Source of the DNA: Actinoplanes ianthinogenes
Lineage (GTDB): Bacteria; Actinomycetota; Actinomycetes; Mycobacteriales; Micromonosporaceae
Assembly: GCF_018324205.1 (NCBI RefSeq)
Contig: NZ_AP023356.1
Span: 9,306,501-9,370,500 of the forward strand
Direction: 5' to 3'
Length of the DNA stretch: 64,000 nt
Position numbers and translations under genes: made by a program. A model generated the notes under the pieces. The model made no database searches and was not told the origin of the DNA. It saw only the letters and a list, made by a program, of their open reading frames with translations. Positions 50,672 through 59,707 of the stretch are shown piece by piece. The first letter of the stretch is position 1, and every line of letters starts with the position of its first letter.

Positions 50672-52594
50672 ATGACTGTGGCCGAGCACCGCAGCACGCT
50701 GCGCGAATGGCTGCTGCAAGGGATCAGCGACCGGGCGGGGCAGCACGAGGGGCCGCACGCCGAGGCGGGTGAGCACGAGAAACCGCACTCGTGGTGGAAG
50801 GTCATGTGCCTGACCGGTGTGGACTACTTCTCCACGCTCGGTTACCAGCCGGGGATCGCGGCGCTCGCCGCCGGGGTGCTGTCGCCGCTGGCCACGCTGG
50901 TGCTGGTGGCGGTGACCCTGCTCGGGGCGCTGCCCGTCTATCGGCGGGTGGCCGCGGACAGCCCGCACGGCGAGGGCTCGATCGCGATGCTGGTGCGGCT
51001 GCTCTCGTTCTGGAAGGGCAAGCTGTTCGTCCTGGTCCTGCTCGGGTTCGCGGCCACCGACTTCATCATCACCATCACGCTGTCGGCGGCGGACGCGACC
51101 GCCCACATCGACGAGAACCCGTTCTGGCCGCAGGCGTGGCACGGCCACGAGGTCCTGGTGACGCTGCTGCTGGTCGCGCTGCTCGGTGGCGTCTTCCTCA
51201 AGGGGTTCACCGAGGCGATCGGGATCGCGGTCGCCCTGGTCGGGGTCTACCTCGCACTGAACGTGATCGTGGTCGGTGAGGCCCTGTGGGAGGTGCTGAC
51301 CAACCCCGCCCGGGTCACCGACTGGACCGGCGCGATGACCACCGCGCACGGCAGCCCCCTGGCGATGGTCGGGATCGCGCTGCTGGTCTTCCCGAAACTC
51401 GCGCTCGGCCTGTCCGGCTTCGAGACCGGTGTCGCGGTGATGCCGCACATCAAGGGGAACCTGGAGCAGCGGATTCGGGGCGGCAAACAGCTGCTGACCA
51501 CGGCCGCCGCGATCATGAGCGTCTTCCTGATCACCAGCAGCGTCGTGACCACCGTGCTGATCCCGGAGCGAGAGTTCCAGCCCGGCGGGCAGGCCAACGG
51601 GCGTGCCCTGGCGTACCTCGCGCACGAGAACCTGGGCAGCGTCTTCGGCAGCGTCTACGACATCTCGACCATCGCCATCCTCTGGTTCGCCGGCGCGTCC
51701 GCGATGGCCGGGCTGCTCAACCTGGTGCCGCGCTACCTGCCGAAATTCGGCATGGCGCCGTCCTGGGCCCGGGCGGTCCGCCCGCTGGTGCTGGTCTTCA
51801 CCGGCACCGCGTTCCTGATCACCTGGATCTTCGACGCCGACGTGGACGCCCAGGGTGGCGCGTACGCCACCGGCGTGCTCGTGCTGATCACCTCGGCCGC
51901 CACCGCGGTGACCCTGTCCGCGCGCCGGCGCCGGCAGCGCGGCCGGACCTGGGCGTTCGCGGCGATCACCGCGATCTTCGCGTACACCACGGTGGCCAAC
52001 GTGGTGGAACGCCCGGACGGCGTGAAGATCGCCGGCTGCTTCATCCTGGCGATCCTGGTGGTGTCGCTGCTGTCGCGGATCTTCCGGGCGTTCGAGCTGC
52101 GGGTCACCCGCATCGACGCCGACCACGTCGCCCAGGGCTTCCTGACCGAGCTGGGCAAACGGCAGATCCGGCTGATCGCCAACGAGCCGGACCGGCGCGA
52201 CGCCGCCGAGTACTCCAACAAGATCGCGCAGATCATCGCCGACAACGACATGACCGACCAGGCCGACATCCTGTTCGTCGAGGTCACCGTCACCGACGCC
52301 TCGGACTTCGAGACCGAGCTGCACGTGCACGGGGAGGTGCTGCACCACCGGTACCGGGTGCTGACCGTGGCGAGTTCCTCGGTGCCGAGCGCGCTGGCCG
52401 CCCTGCTGTTGTGGATGCGCGACACCACGCACCGGCGGCCGCACATCTACTTCGAGTGGACCGAGGGCAACCCGGTGGCGAACTTCGCCCGCTACCTGAT
52501 CTTCGGGCAGGGCGAGGTCGCGCCGGTGACCAGGGAGATGATCCGCCAGGCGGAGCCGGACCGGAAGCGGCGCCCGCACGTGCACGTCGGCTGA
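50672..52594 (+). CDS. APC-superfamily permease with C-terminal cytoplasmic domain
   Basis: 640 aa. Twelve-helix amino acid/polyamine-organocation transporter: VDYFSTLGYQPGIAALAAGVLSPLATLVLV, HGEGSIAMLV, FPKLALGLSGFETGVAVMPHI. A soluble region of about 150 residues follows (LTELGKRQIRLIANEPDRRD, DQADILFVEVTVTDASDFETELHVHG), possibly a sensor. Start ATG 50672 has GGGAGAG upstream; the upstream frame is not needed. Substrate unknown. Confidence 0.87.
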   Translation: MTVAEHRSTLREWLLQGISDRAGQHEGPHAEAGEHEKPHSWWKVMCLTGVDYFSTLGYQPGIAALAAGVLSPLATLVLVAVTLLGALPVYRRVAADSPHGEGSIAMLVRLLSFWKGKLFVLVLLGFAATDFIITITLSAADATAHIDENPFWPQAWHGHEVLVTLLLVALLGGVFLKGFTEAIGIAVALVGVYLALNVIVVGEALWEVLTNPARVTDWTGAMTTAHGSPLAMVGIALLVFPKLALGLSGFETGVAVMPHIKGNLEQRIRGGKQLLTTAAAIMSVFLITSSVVTTVLIPEREFQPGGQANGRALAYLAHENLGSVFGSVYDISTIAILWFAGASAMAGLLNLVPRYLPKFGMAPSWARAVRPLVLVFTGTAFLITWIFDADVDAQGGAYATGVLVLITSAATAVTLSARRRRQRGRTWAFAAITAIFAYTTVANVVERPDGVKIAGCFILAILVVSLLSRIFRAFELRVTRIDADHVAQGFLTELGKRQIRLIANEPDRRDAAEYSNKIAQIIADNDMTDQADILFVEVTVTDASDFETELHVHGEVLHHRYRVLTVASSSVPSALAALLLWMRDTTHRRPHIYFEWTEGNPVANFARYLIFGQGEVAPVTREMIRQAEPDRKRRPHVHVG

Positions 52595-52624
52595 CCGTGA
52601 CGTCCTTGCGGCATAATCCGGGGC

Positions 52625-53629
52625 ATGCCCGTCGATGAGTCGCCGGCTCGGCCGCCGACCCTGAACGAGGTCGCGGCCCGCGCCGGCGTGAGCCTCAAAA
52701 CCGCCTCCCGGGCGCTGAACGGCGAGCCCTACGTGTCCGGGGCGACCGGGCAGCGGGTCCGGCAGGCCGCCGACGAGCTGGGTTACCGCCCCAACGGGCT
52801 GGCCCGCGAGCTGCGCACCGGCGGGACGTCGGCGCTGGTCGGGCTGATCAGCGGCGACCTGGCGAACCCGTTCTACTCCGCGGTCGCCAGCGGCGCCGAA
52901 CGCGAGCTGCGCCAGCACGGCCTGCTGCTGATCACGGTGAACAACGACGAGGACGGCGAGCTGGAGAGCAGCCTGCTCGCGGCGCTGGTGGAGCGCCGGG
53001 TCCGGGCCCTGCTGGTGGTCCCGAGCGCCGGGAGCCTCGTCGCCGGGAGCGCGCACAGCCACAACGTGCCGTTCGTCTTCCTGGACCGCCCGCCGGCGGA
53101 CCCGGTCGCGGACAGCGTCCTGATCGACAACGCCGGTGGCGCCCGCGCGGCCGCCGAGCACCTGCTGGCCGGCGGCCACCGGCGCATCGCCCTGGTCGCC
53201 GACCTGGTCCGGACCACCTCGCAGCAGGCCCGGATCAGCGGCTTCTCGGCGGCGATGCGGGCGGCCGGCAACCCGGACTGGGAGCCGTACCTGCGCACCG
53301 ACGTGCACGACGCGGCCACCGCCGGCCGGGTCGTCGAGGAGCTGCTGGGCCTGCCGGAGCCACCGACCGCGCTGTTCACCACCAACAACCGGCTCACCAT
53401 CGGGGCGCTGCGGGCGCTGCGCGGGCGTGCGGTGCCGCCCGCGCTGGTCGGGTTCGACGACTTCGAGCTGGCCGACGTGGTCGGGGTGACCGTGGTCGCG
53501 CACGACATGAGCGAGCTGGGCCGGCGGGCGGCCCAGCTCGCGTACGAACGGATCAACGGCTATGCCGGACCCCCGCGGACCGTCGTCATCCCGGCGACGC
53601 TGGTGCCGCGCGGATCCGGCGAGCGTTAG
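52625..53629 (+). CDS. LacI-family transcriptional regulator, likely of the GH92 gene
   Basis: 334 aa. Helix-turn-helix TLNEVAARAGVSLKTASRALNGEPYVSG, hinge NGLARELRTG, effector domain with ALVGLISGDLANPFYS and VVAHDMSELGRRAAQLAYERINGY. CATAAT ends seven bases before ATG 52625 (possible leaderless start). Its stop is one base from the end of the convergent GH92 gene, whose promoter carries a perfect LacI-type operator, so it is the leading candidate repressor. Confidence 0.9.
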   Translation: MPVDESPARPPTLNEVAARAGVSLKTASRALNGEPYVSGATGQRVRQAADELGYRPNGLARELRTGGTSALVGLISGDLANPFYSAVASGAERELRQHGLLLITVNNDEDGELESSLLAALVERRVRALLVVPSAGSLVAGSAHSHNVPFVFLDRPPADPVADSVLIDNAGGARAAAEHLLAGGHRRIALVADLVRTTSQQARISGFSAAMRAAGNPDWEPYLRTDVHDAATAGRVVEELLGLPEPPTALFTTNNRLTIGALRALRGRAVPPALVGFDDFELADVVGVTVVAHDMSELGRRAAQLAYERINGYAGPPRTVVIPATLVPRGSGER

Positions 53630-53630
53630 G

Positions 53631-56600
53631 TCAGCCGCGGACGTCGAACTCGTAGATCCGGGCGGCGGTGTTGCCGTCGCCGGCCGGAGTGATGACATTG
53701 AGCCGGACGTACCGGGCATCCGCGTTCACCGTCGTGGTGGTGCTGTCGGACGTGTTGCCGCGGACCTGAGCCCGGTTGGTCCAGGTCGTGCCGTCGGGGG
53801 AGGTGAGGATGTCGAAGTCCCGGGTGTTCCAGGACGGGAACTCACCGCCGGCGCCGGCGTGCCGGATCACCACCGAGCCGATGTGTTTCGTGCTGCCCAG
53901 GTCGCTCTGGAGCCACTTGGTGCTCCCACCGGAACACCACTTGTCGTTCCAGCCGCCCAGCCAGCTGCCGTTGACCGCCTTCTCCGGGCCCTCGCCGGCG
54001 CCGCAGGACGAGTCGGCGGTGGTCGGGGTCCGCAGGGCCAGGTCGGCCGGGAAGCTGCTCGATCCGTACACCTCCAGTTCGTAGATGCGGGCGGCGGTGT
54101 TGCCGTCGTTGGCCGGGGTGGTGACGTCCAGCCGCACGTAGCGGGCCGTCCGGGCCGGGATCGGGGCGTAGGTGCGGCTGGCCCGGGCGCCGCCGACCGT
54201 GACCGCGGCCGACCAGGTGGCGTTGTCGGTGCTGGTGGCGATGGTGAAGGCGCCGGTGTTCCAGTTGGTCCGCTCACCGCCGAGACCGGCGTGTTTGACG
54301 ATGAACGAGGACACGTTCTGCGCCGAGCCGAGGTCGACGGTCAGGGTGCGCGGGGTGCCGGTCGTACACCACTTGCTGTTGTCCCGCAGCAGGTTGTCGA
54401 CGGCCTTGTCCGGGGTCTCCGAGCCGCAGGCGGCCGCGCCGCCGGTGACCGGCTTGCCGAGCGCCAGGTTCGGGCCGAGGTCCGGCTCGGCGGGCGGCTG
54501 CTGCGCGCCGTCGCCGAAGCTGGGCGGCACGTCGCCGGAGCCGGTTCCCCAGCTGCCGGGGGAGGAGCCCATCGTGTACGCGATCGTGGCCCCGCCGCCG
54601 ATCTGCGGGTACCGGAGGTAGCTGTGGCTGGTGGCGGTGCCGTCCAGAGAGAGCGACTGGACGTACCGGTTGGTGGCGCTGCCGCCGGTGATGGTGATGT
54701 CCCCGCCTGGGCGCTGGATCAGCACGGCCGGGAAGAGACCGCCGTGCACGGCCAGGGTGTCGGCGCCCGAGGTGACCGGGTAGAGGCCGAGCGCGGCCCA
54801 GACGTACCAGGCGCTGGTCGCGCCGAGGTCGTCGTTGCCGGGCAGCCCGCCCGCGCCGGTGGTGAACGACTCGCTCATCACCCGGCGGACCGCGTCGGAG
54901 GCGCCGGCCGGTTTGCGGGCGTAGTGGTACGCCCACGGCACGCCGTGCTCCGGCTCGTTGCCGACGTAGAAGTACGGCCGCGACAGCCCGCCGTTGAGCT
55001 CGGTGAAGTGGTGGTCGAGCCGCTGCACCGCGGTGCCCGGCCCGCCCATCAGGGTGACCAGCGCGCCCAGGTTGTGCGGCACCATCCAGGTGTACTGGGC
55101 GGCGTTGCCCTCCACATACGGGCTCTCGGTGGCCGGGTTCAGCGGCCAGACGTAGGCTCCGCTGCTGTCCCGGGTGTGTATGTACGACGACTCGCCGTTG
55201 AACAGACTGCGCCAGTACTGCGAGTGGGTCGCGTAGGTGTTGTAGGCCGCGGTGTCCCCGAGCGCCTTGGCGAACTGGCTGATCGCGAAGTCGCTGGAGG
55301 CGTACTCCAGGGTCTCCGACGGGTTGCCGGGGATGAAGTGATTGGCCTCGTAGGACGCACGGTTGCCGCGCAGGACGTACCCCTGGGTGCTGCCGCCGGT
55401 GGCGCTCTTCTTCATCAGCGCGAGCGCGGCCGCGGTGTCGAAGTCACGCACACCGAACGCGTAGGCGCTGGCCACGATGATCGGCCCGGGGTCGCCGGGC
55501 ATCACGAAGTCCTCGATGCTCTGGTGCGACCACTTCGGCAGCAGACCGCCCTGCTGGCCGTCGAGCACCATCGACTTGACGATGTCGGTCATCACGTCCG
55601 GCGCGATCAGCGCGGTCAGCGCCGCCCACGAGCGGTAGATGTCCCAGCCCGAGTAGTTCTGGTACACCGGGTGCGAGGCGCTGTGCACCGCGCCGTCGAA
55701 GCCCATGTACTGCCCGTTGGTGTCGCTGGCGACGTTCGGGTTCATCAGCACGTGGTAGAGCGCGGTGTAGAACTTCTGCAGGTCGGTCGTGCTCCCGCCG
55801 GTCGCCTGGACCCGATTCAGCGCCGCGTTCCAGTCGTCGTTCGCGCGGGTCCGGACGGTGGCGAAGGACGCGGCCTCGGCGGTGGCGTTGTTCTGCGCGT
55901 TGGCCACGCTGACGAAGGAGATGCCGATCGTCGCGGTGACCACCGGGTTCGTGCTGGTGTCGAAGGTGACGTAGGCGCCGGCCTGGTTTCCGCTCGTGCT
56001 GGTCGATCCGGCGTTGATCGTGCCGCCGTTGAACGTGCCGACGCCGGTGGGCGTGCGGTCGAACAGGATCGAGTAGTACATCTTGAACGTGCGCCCGCCG
56101 CAGAACCCGCCGGCGGTGTGCTCGCCCCAGACCCGGTTGCCGGTGATCGTCACGTTGCCCGCCCGGTCGCCGGTGGCCGACCGGGAGGCGTTGATCAGCA
56201 CCCGGGCGCTGGTCGTGGCGGGGTAGGTGAGCTTCAGGGCGCCGGTGCGGGTGGTGGCGCTCAGCTCGGCGTCGACGCCGTACTTGTCGAGGCGGTTCTT
56301 GTAGTAACCGGGCGAGGCGGACTCGTTGGACTTGGTGTACGCGCTGGCGTACGAGGTCCAGGCGTTGCCCGGCGACGAGCCGAGGTTCCCGGTGATCGGC
56401 AGGATCGGCAGGTCCTCGTTGTTCGGACAGCCGGCCCCGTTGAAGTGGGTGAGGCTGAACGACTCGATGGTCCGGTCCCGGTCGCGATAGCCGGACGGGG
56501 AGCCGGTTGGCGTGTCCGGGCTGAACTGCACCATCCCGAACGGCACGGTGGCGCCGGGGAAGGTGCTGCCGCCGGCGCCGCCGCCGACCGGGTTGGGGGA

Positions 56601-56729
56601 GTTGCTGTCGTCGGTGCCGACGAACGGGTTGACGTACTGAGTGAGGTTGAGATCGGCGGCCTGGGCCGCCTGCGGGGCTGACAGGACCGCGGCGGTGAGG
56701 ACGACCGCGGCGGCGAGGGTACGGAGCAT
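53631..56729 (-). CDS. Secreted GH92 alpha-mannosidase with two F5/8 (CBM32-type) domains
   Basis: 1032 aa; calcium-dependent exo-alpha-mannosidase acting on mannans or N-glycans outside the cell. Signal peptide about 1-24 (AAQA). N-terminal beta-sandwich (YVNPFVGTDDSNSPNPVGGG), then the (alpha/alpha)6 domain with GNEPEHGVPWAYHY (acid Glu near 594) and LPGNDDLGATSAWYVW (base Asp near 633-634). Two discoidin-like modules (about 765-895 and 900-1032) share WNTGAF/WNTRDF and ARYVRL(D/N)V motifs. Monocistronic behind a 14-bp palindrome. Confidence 0.95.
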   Translation of the reverse strand: MLRTLAAAVVLTAAVLSAPQAAQAADLNLTQYVNPFVGTDDSNSPNPVGGGAGGSTFPGATVPFGMVQFSPDTPTGSPSGYRDRDRTIESFSLTHFNGAGCPNNEDLPILPITGNLGSSPGNAWTSYASAYTKSNESASPGYYKNRLDKYGVDAELSATTRTGALKLTYPATTSARVLINASRSATGDRAGNVTITGNRVWGEHTAGGFCGGRTFKMYYSILFDRTPTGVGTFNGGTINAGSTSTSGNQAGAYVTFDTSTNPVVTATIGISFVSVANAQNNATAEAASFATVRTRANDDWNAALNRVQATGGSTTDLQKFYTALYHVLMNPNVASDTNGQYMGFDGAVHSASHPVYQNYSGWDIYRSWAALTALIAPDVMTDIVKSMVLDGQQGGLLPKWSHQSIEDFVMPGDPGPIIVASAYAFGVRDFDTAAALALMKKSATGGSTQGYVLRGNRASYEANHFIPGNPSETLEYASSDFAISQFAKALGDTAAYNTYATHSQYWRSLFNGESSYIHTRDSSGAYVWPLNPATESPYVEGNAAQYTWMVPHNLGALVTLMGGPGTAVQRLDHHFTELNGGLSRPYFYVGNEPEHGVPWAYHYARKPAGASDAVRRVMSESFTTGAGGLPGNDDLGATSAWYVWAALGLYPVTSGADTLAVHGGLFPAVLIQRPGGDITITGGSATNRYVQSLSLDGTATSHSYLRYPQIGGGATIAYTMGSSPGSWGTGSGDVPPSFGDGAQQPPAEPDLGPNLALGKPVTGGAAACGSETPDKAVDNLLRDNSKWCTTGTPRTLTVDLGSAQNVSSFIVKHAGLGGERTNWNTGAFTIATSTDNATWSAAVTVGGARASRTYAPIPARTARYVRLDVTTPANDGNTAARIYELEVYGSSSFPADLALRTPTTADSSCGAGEGPEKAVNGSWLGGWNDKWCSGGSTKWLQSDLGSTKHIGSVVIRHAGAGGEFPSWNTRDFDILTSPDGTTWTNRAQVRGNTSDSTTTTVNADARYVRLNVITPAGDGNTAARIYEFDVRG

Positions 56730-56763
56730 CGTTGTTGCCGTCCCTTCGGTGTGACATGGGTTG

Positions 56764-56777
56764 TGACAACGTTGTCA
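56764..56777. promoter_or_regulatory. LacI-type operator upstream of GH92
   Basis: TGACAACGTTGTCA, a perfect 14-bp palindrome with the central CG typical of LacI-family operators, 34 bp upstream of the GH92 start. Confidence 0.8.
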
Positions 56778-56803
56778 GCGGACATCAACCAATGTCAATG
56801 TTC

Positions 56804-56827
56804 TGCCGGTTACGAAACCAACCGGCA
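56804..56827. terminator. Hairpin between GH92 promoter and PucR gene end
   Basis: Perfect 8-bp arms TGCCGGTT and AACCGGCA with an 8-nt loop. It lies downstream of the PucR operon (minus strand) and upstream of the GH92 operator, so it most likely ends PucR operon transcripts. Confidence 0.45.
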
Positions 56828-56904
56828 TCGCCTTGCAGGGCCGCCGAGCCCGGGAGGCAGCGGGCCGTGGTCTCCACGGCGACCAGCGATGACCGAGCTT
56901 GAGG

Positions 56905-57921
56905 TCAGGAGGACGGCCAGCCCAGCAGGCGGGCGCCGAGGACGGCGGCGTGCAGGGTGAAGCGCTGGGTGGGCTCGCCCGGGTGGTAACCGGTCAGGTC
57001 GCGGATGCGGTCGAGGCGGTAGGTGACGGCGCGGACCGACAGGTGCATGTGTCGGGCGGTCGCGGTGTAGTTGCCCTGGTTGTCGAAGAGCACGCTGAGC
57101 ACGTCCAGGTAGGGCTGCGGGCCGCCGCGGGCGGTGACCAGCGGGCCGAGCACGGTGTCGACCAGGTCGGTGATCGCCTCGCGGTCGCGCAGCAGCACCG
57201 GGAAGACCAGCAGGTCGGCGGCGTTGAGCAGGGGAGCGGTGAAGTTCAGCTTGGCCGCGTGGTCGAGGGCGTTGTGCGCCTCCTCCAGCGAGGCGGCCAG
57301 GCCCGGCAGCCCGGGGTGGGCGCGCCCGACGGCGACCTGCCAGCGGCCCGCGCCGAGCTCGCCGCGCAGCAGGTGGGCCAGTTCGGCGTCGATGCCGCGC
57401 AGGCCGCCCGCGCTGATGCAGACCAGCTCGCCGTCGCGCAGGGCGGTGAGGGTGTTGGCGGCGCCGAACCGGGCGGCGAGAGCGGCATCGACCCGCTGGG
57501 CGACCTGCGGGGTGATCCCGGCGCCGCGGCCGACCAGCACGGTGTGCGTGGCGGACAGGCGGATGCCGTACCGGTTGGCGCGCTCGGCCAGGCGGCCGGG
57601 ATCGACCCGCCCGGTGAACAGGTCGTTGATGAAGGTGATGCGTTCGCTGCCGTGCCGGTCCAGCTCGACCCGGGCCTGCCCCGCGTACCCGTCCAGCAGG
57701 CCGCCGAGGGCGTCGCGCAGGGCGTCGAGCAGCGCCGGGCCCTCCGCCACGGCGCCCGCTGCCGCAAGCATCGTGTCGACGAGGTCGCGCAGTTCCAGGC
57801 CGGCGTCGGCGGCCCGGGCGCCCACCTTGGACGCGGCCTGCCGCCGTTCGCCGGCCGGGAGCTGGAGCAGCGCCGCGCACTCGGGCGCCGGCTCGACGCG
57901 GCTGGGGTCAGACACCGACAT
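56905..57921 (-). CDS. PucR-family helix-turn-helix regulator
   Basis: 338 aa. C-terminal PucR helix-turn-helix YLDVLSVLFDNQGNYTATARHMHLSVRAVTYRLDRIRDLTGYHP, preceded by a degenerate GGDEF/CdaR-like middle domain (GRWQVAVGRAHPGLPGLAASLEEAHNALDHA). Overlaps the ABC-2 permease gene by 14 bp and forms the third gene of that operon, an unusual home for a PucR protein. It may respond to the exporter substrate. Confidence 0.88.
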   Translation of the reverse strand: MSVSDPSRVEPAPECAALLQLPAGERRQAASKVGARAADAGLELRDLVDTMLAAAGAVAEGPALLDALRDALGGLLDGYAGQARVELDRHGSERITFINDLFTGRVDPGRLAERANRYGIRLSATHTVLVGRGAGITPQVAQRVDAALAARFGAANTLTALRDGELVCISAGGLRGIDAELAHLLRGELGAGRWQVAVGRAHPGLPGLAASLEEAHNALDHAAKLNFTAPLLNAADLLVFPVLLRDREAITDLVDTVLGPLVTARGGPQPYLDVLSVLFDNQGNYTATARHMHLSVRAVTYRLDRIRDLTGYHPGEPTQRFTLHAAVLGARLLGWPSS

Positions 57922-58673
57922 CGCGACGGTCGAAACGGATCACGCCGGCGATCGCGCTGCCCGCGCCCACGGCCACCAGCGTCAGCAGGTGCGCGGGATG
58001 CCAGCCGGTGTGCAGCGGATCGGTGCCGATGTAGTAGTGGAACGGCGACAGCCAGCGCAGCCAATGCAGTCCGCCCGCCATGTCGCTGAGCGCCTGGGCC
58101 ATGTAGGTGGCGACGGCGAGGGTGCCGGTGACCGCCAGCACGGTGGCGCGCCGCCCGCTCACCGCGCCGGCGAGGAACGCGATGCCGCCGAAACACCAGG
58201 TCAGCGCGACCAGGCCGGTCGAGGCCGCGGTCACGTTCGACCACGTGATGTCCATGCCGGTGCCCGCCACGACGATCAGCAGCACGATGCCGGGCAGGGC
58301 GGCGATGCCGGTGGCGACCGCGGCGGCCGCGGCGAGCCGCTGGCCGGCGAACCGGGTGCGGGACACCGGAACGGTCAGCAGCAGCTCCATGCCGCCGTCC
58401 TCCTCCGGCCGTGGGATCGTGCGGGCCGTCAGCGTGATCGTGCAGAACAGCGTCAGCAGCGGGCCGAGCAGGCTGAAGATGCTCGCCTGCAGATATCCGG
58501 CGGGGGAGACCAGGTCCGGGACGCCGAGGAAGTCGAGCATGCCCTGCGGCAGCGCCTGCTGCTTGAGCTCGGCGGCGCCCTTGAGCTGCTGGTAGAAACC
58601 GGCGTAGACGAGCGTGAAGACGGTGACGCCGACGGCCCAGCCGAGCACCGACCGGCGGTCGTCGCGCCAGCTC

Positions 58674-58699
<26 letters not shown>
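57908..58699 (-). CDS. ABC-2 type transporter permease
   Basis: 263 aa with six TM helices and a large first extracytoplasmic loop. RPEEDGGMELLLTVPVSRTRFAGQRLAAA is the conserved cytoplasmic ABC-2 segment. Works with the ATPase encoded just upstream (26-bp overlap) as a drug, lipid or polysaccharide exporter. Substrate unknown. Confidence 0.9.
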
Positions 58700-59603
<904 letters not shown>

Positions 59604-59660
59604 GACCCCATCCTGGTCGCCGGGCCGGGACGGATTCCAGGTCGCGGTCCGGACGAGATG

Positions 59661-59701
59661 GGCGTCAGTACGTTGCCGGAACCCGGCAACGTACTGACGC
59701 C
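59661..59701 (-). terminator. Perfect 19-bp hairpin after GH64 gene
   Basis: Arms of 19 bp (beginning GGCGTCAGTACGTTG) with a three-base loop AAC, six bases after the GH64 stop on the minus strand. Very stable; it isolates GH64 from the ABC operon. Confidence 0.88.
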
Positions 59702-59707
59702 GAGGAC

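Noticed and set aside
50504..53719. A 1071-codon minus-strand frame opposite the APC permease and LacI genes
   Set aside because: Same GC effect; the plus-strand genes are convincing and the antisense product is Arg/Gln/Gly-rich noise.
53562..56681. A 1039-codon plus-strand frame opposite GH92
   Set aside because: Antisense of a clear GH92 gene; translation is Gly/Arg/Val-rich with no domains.
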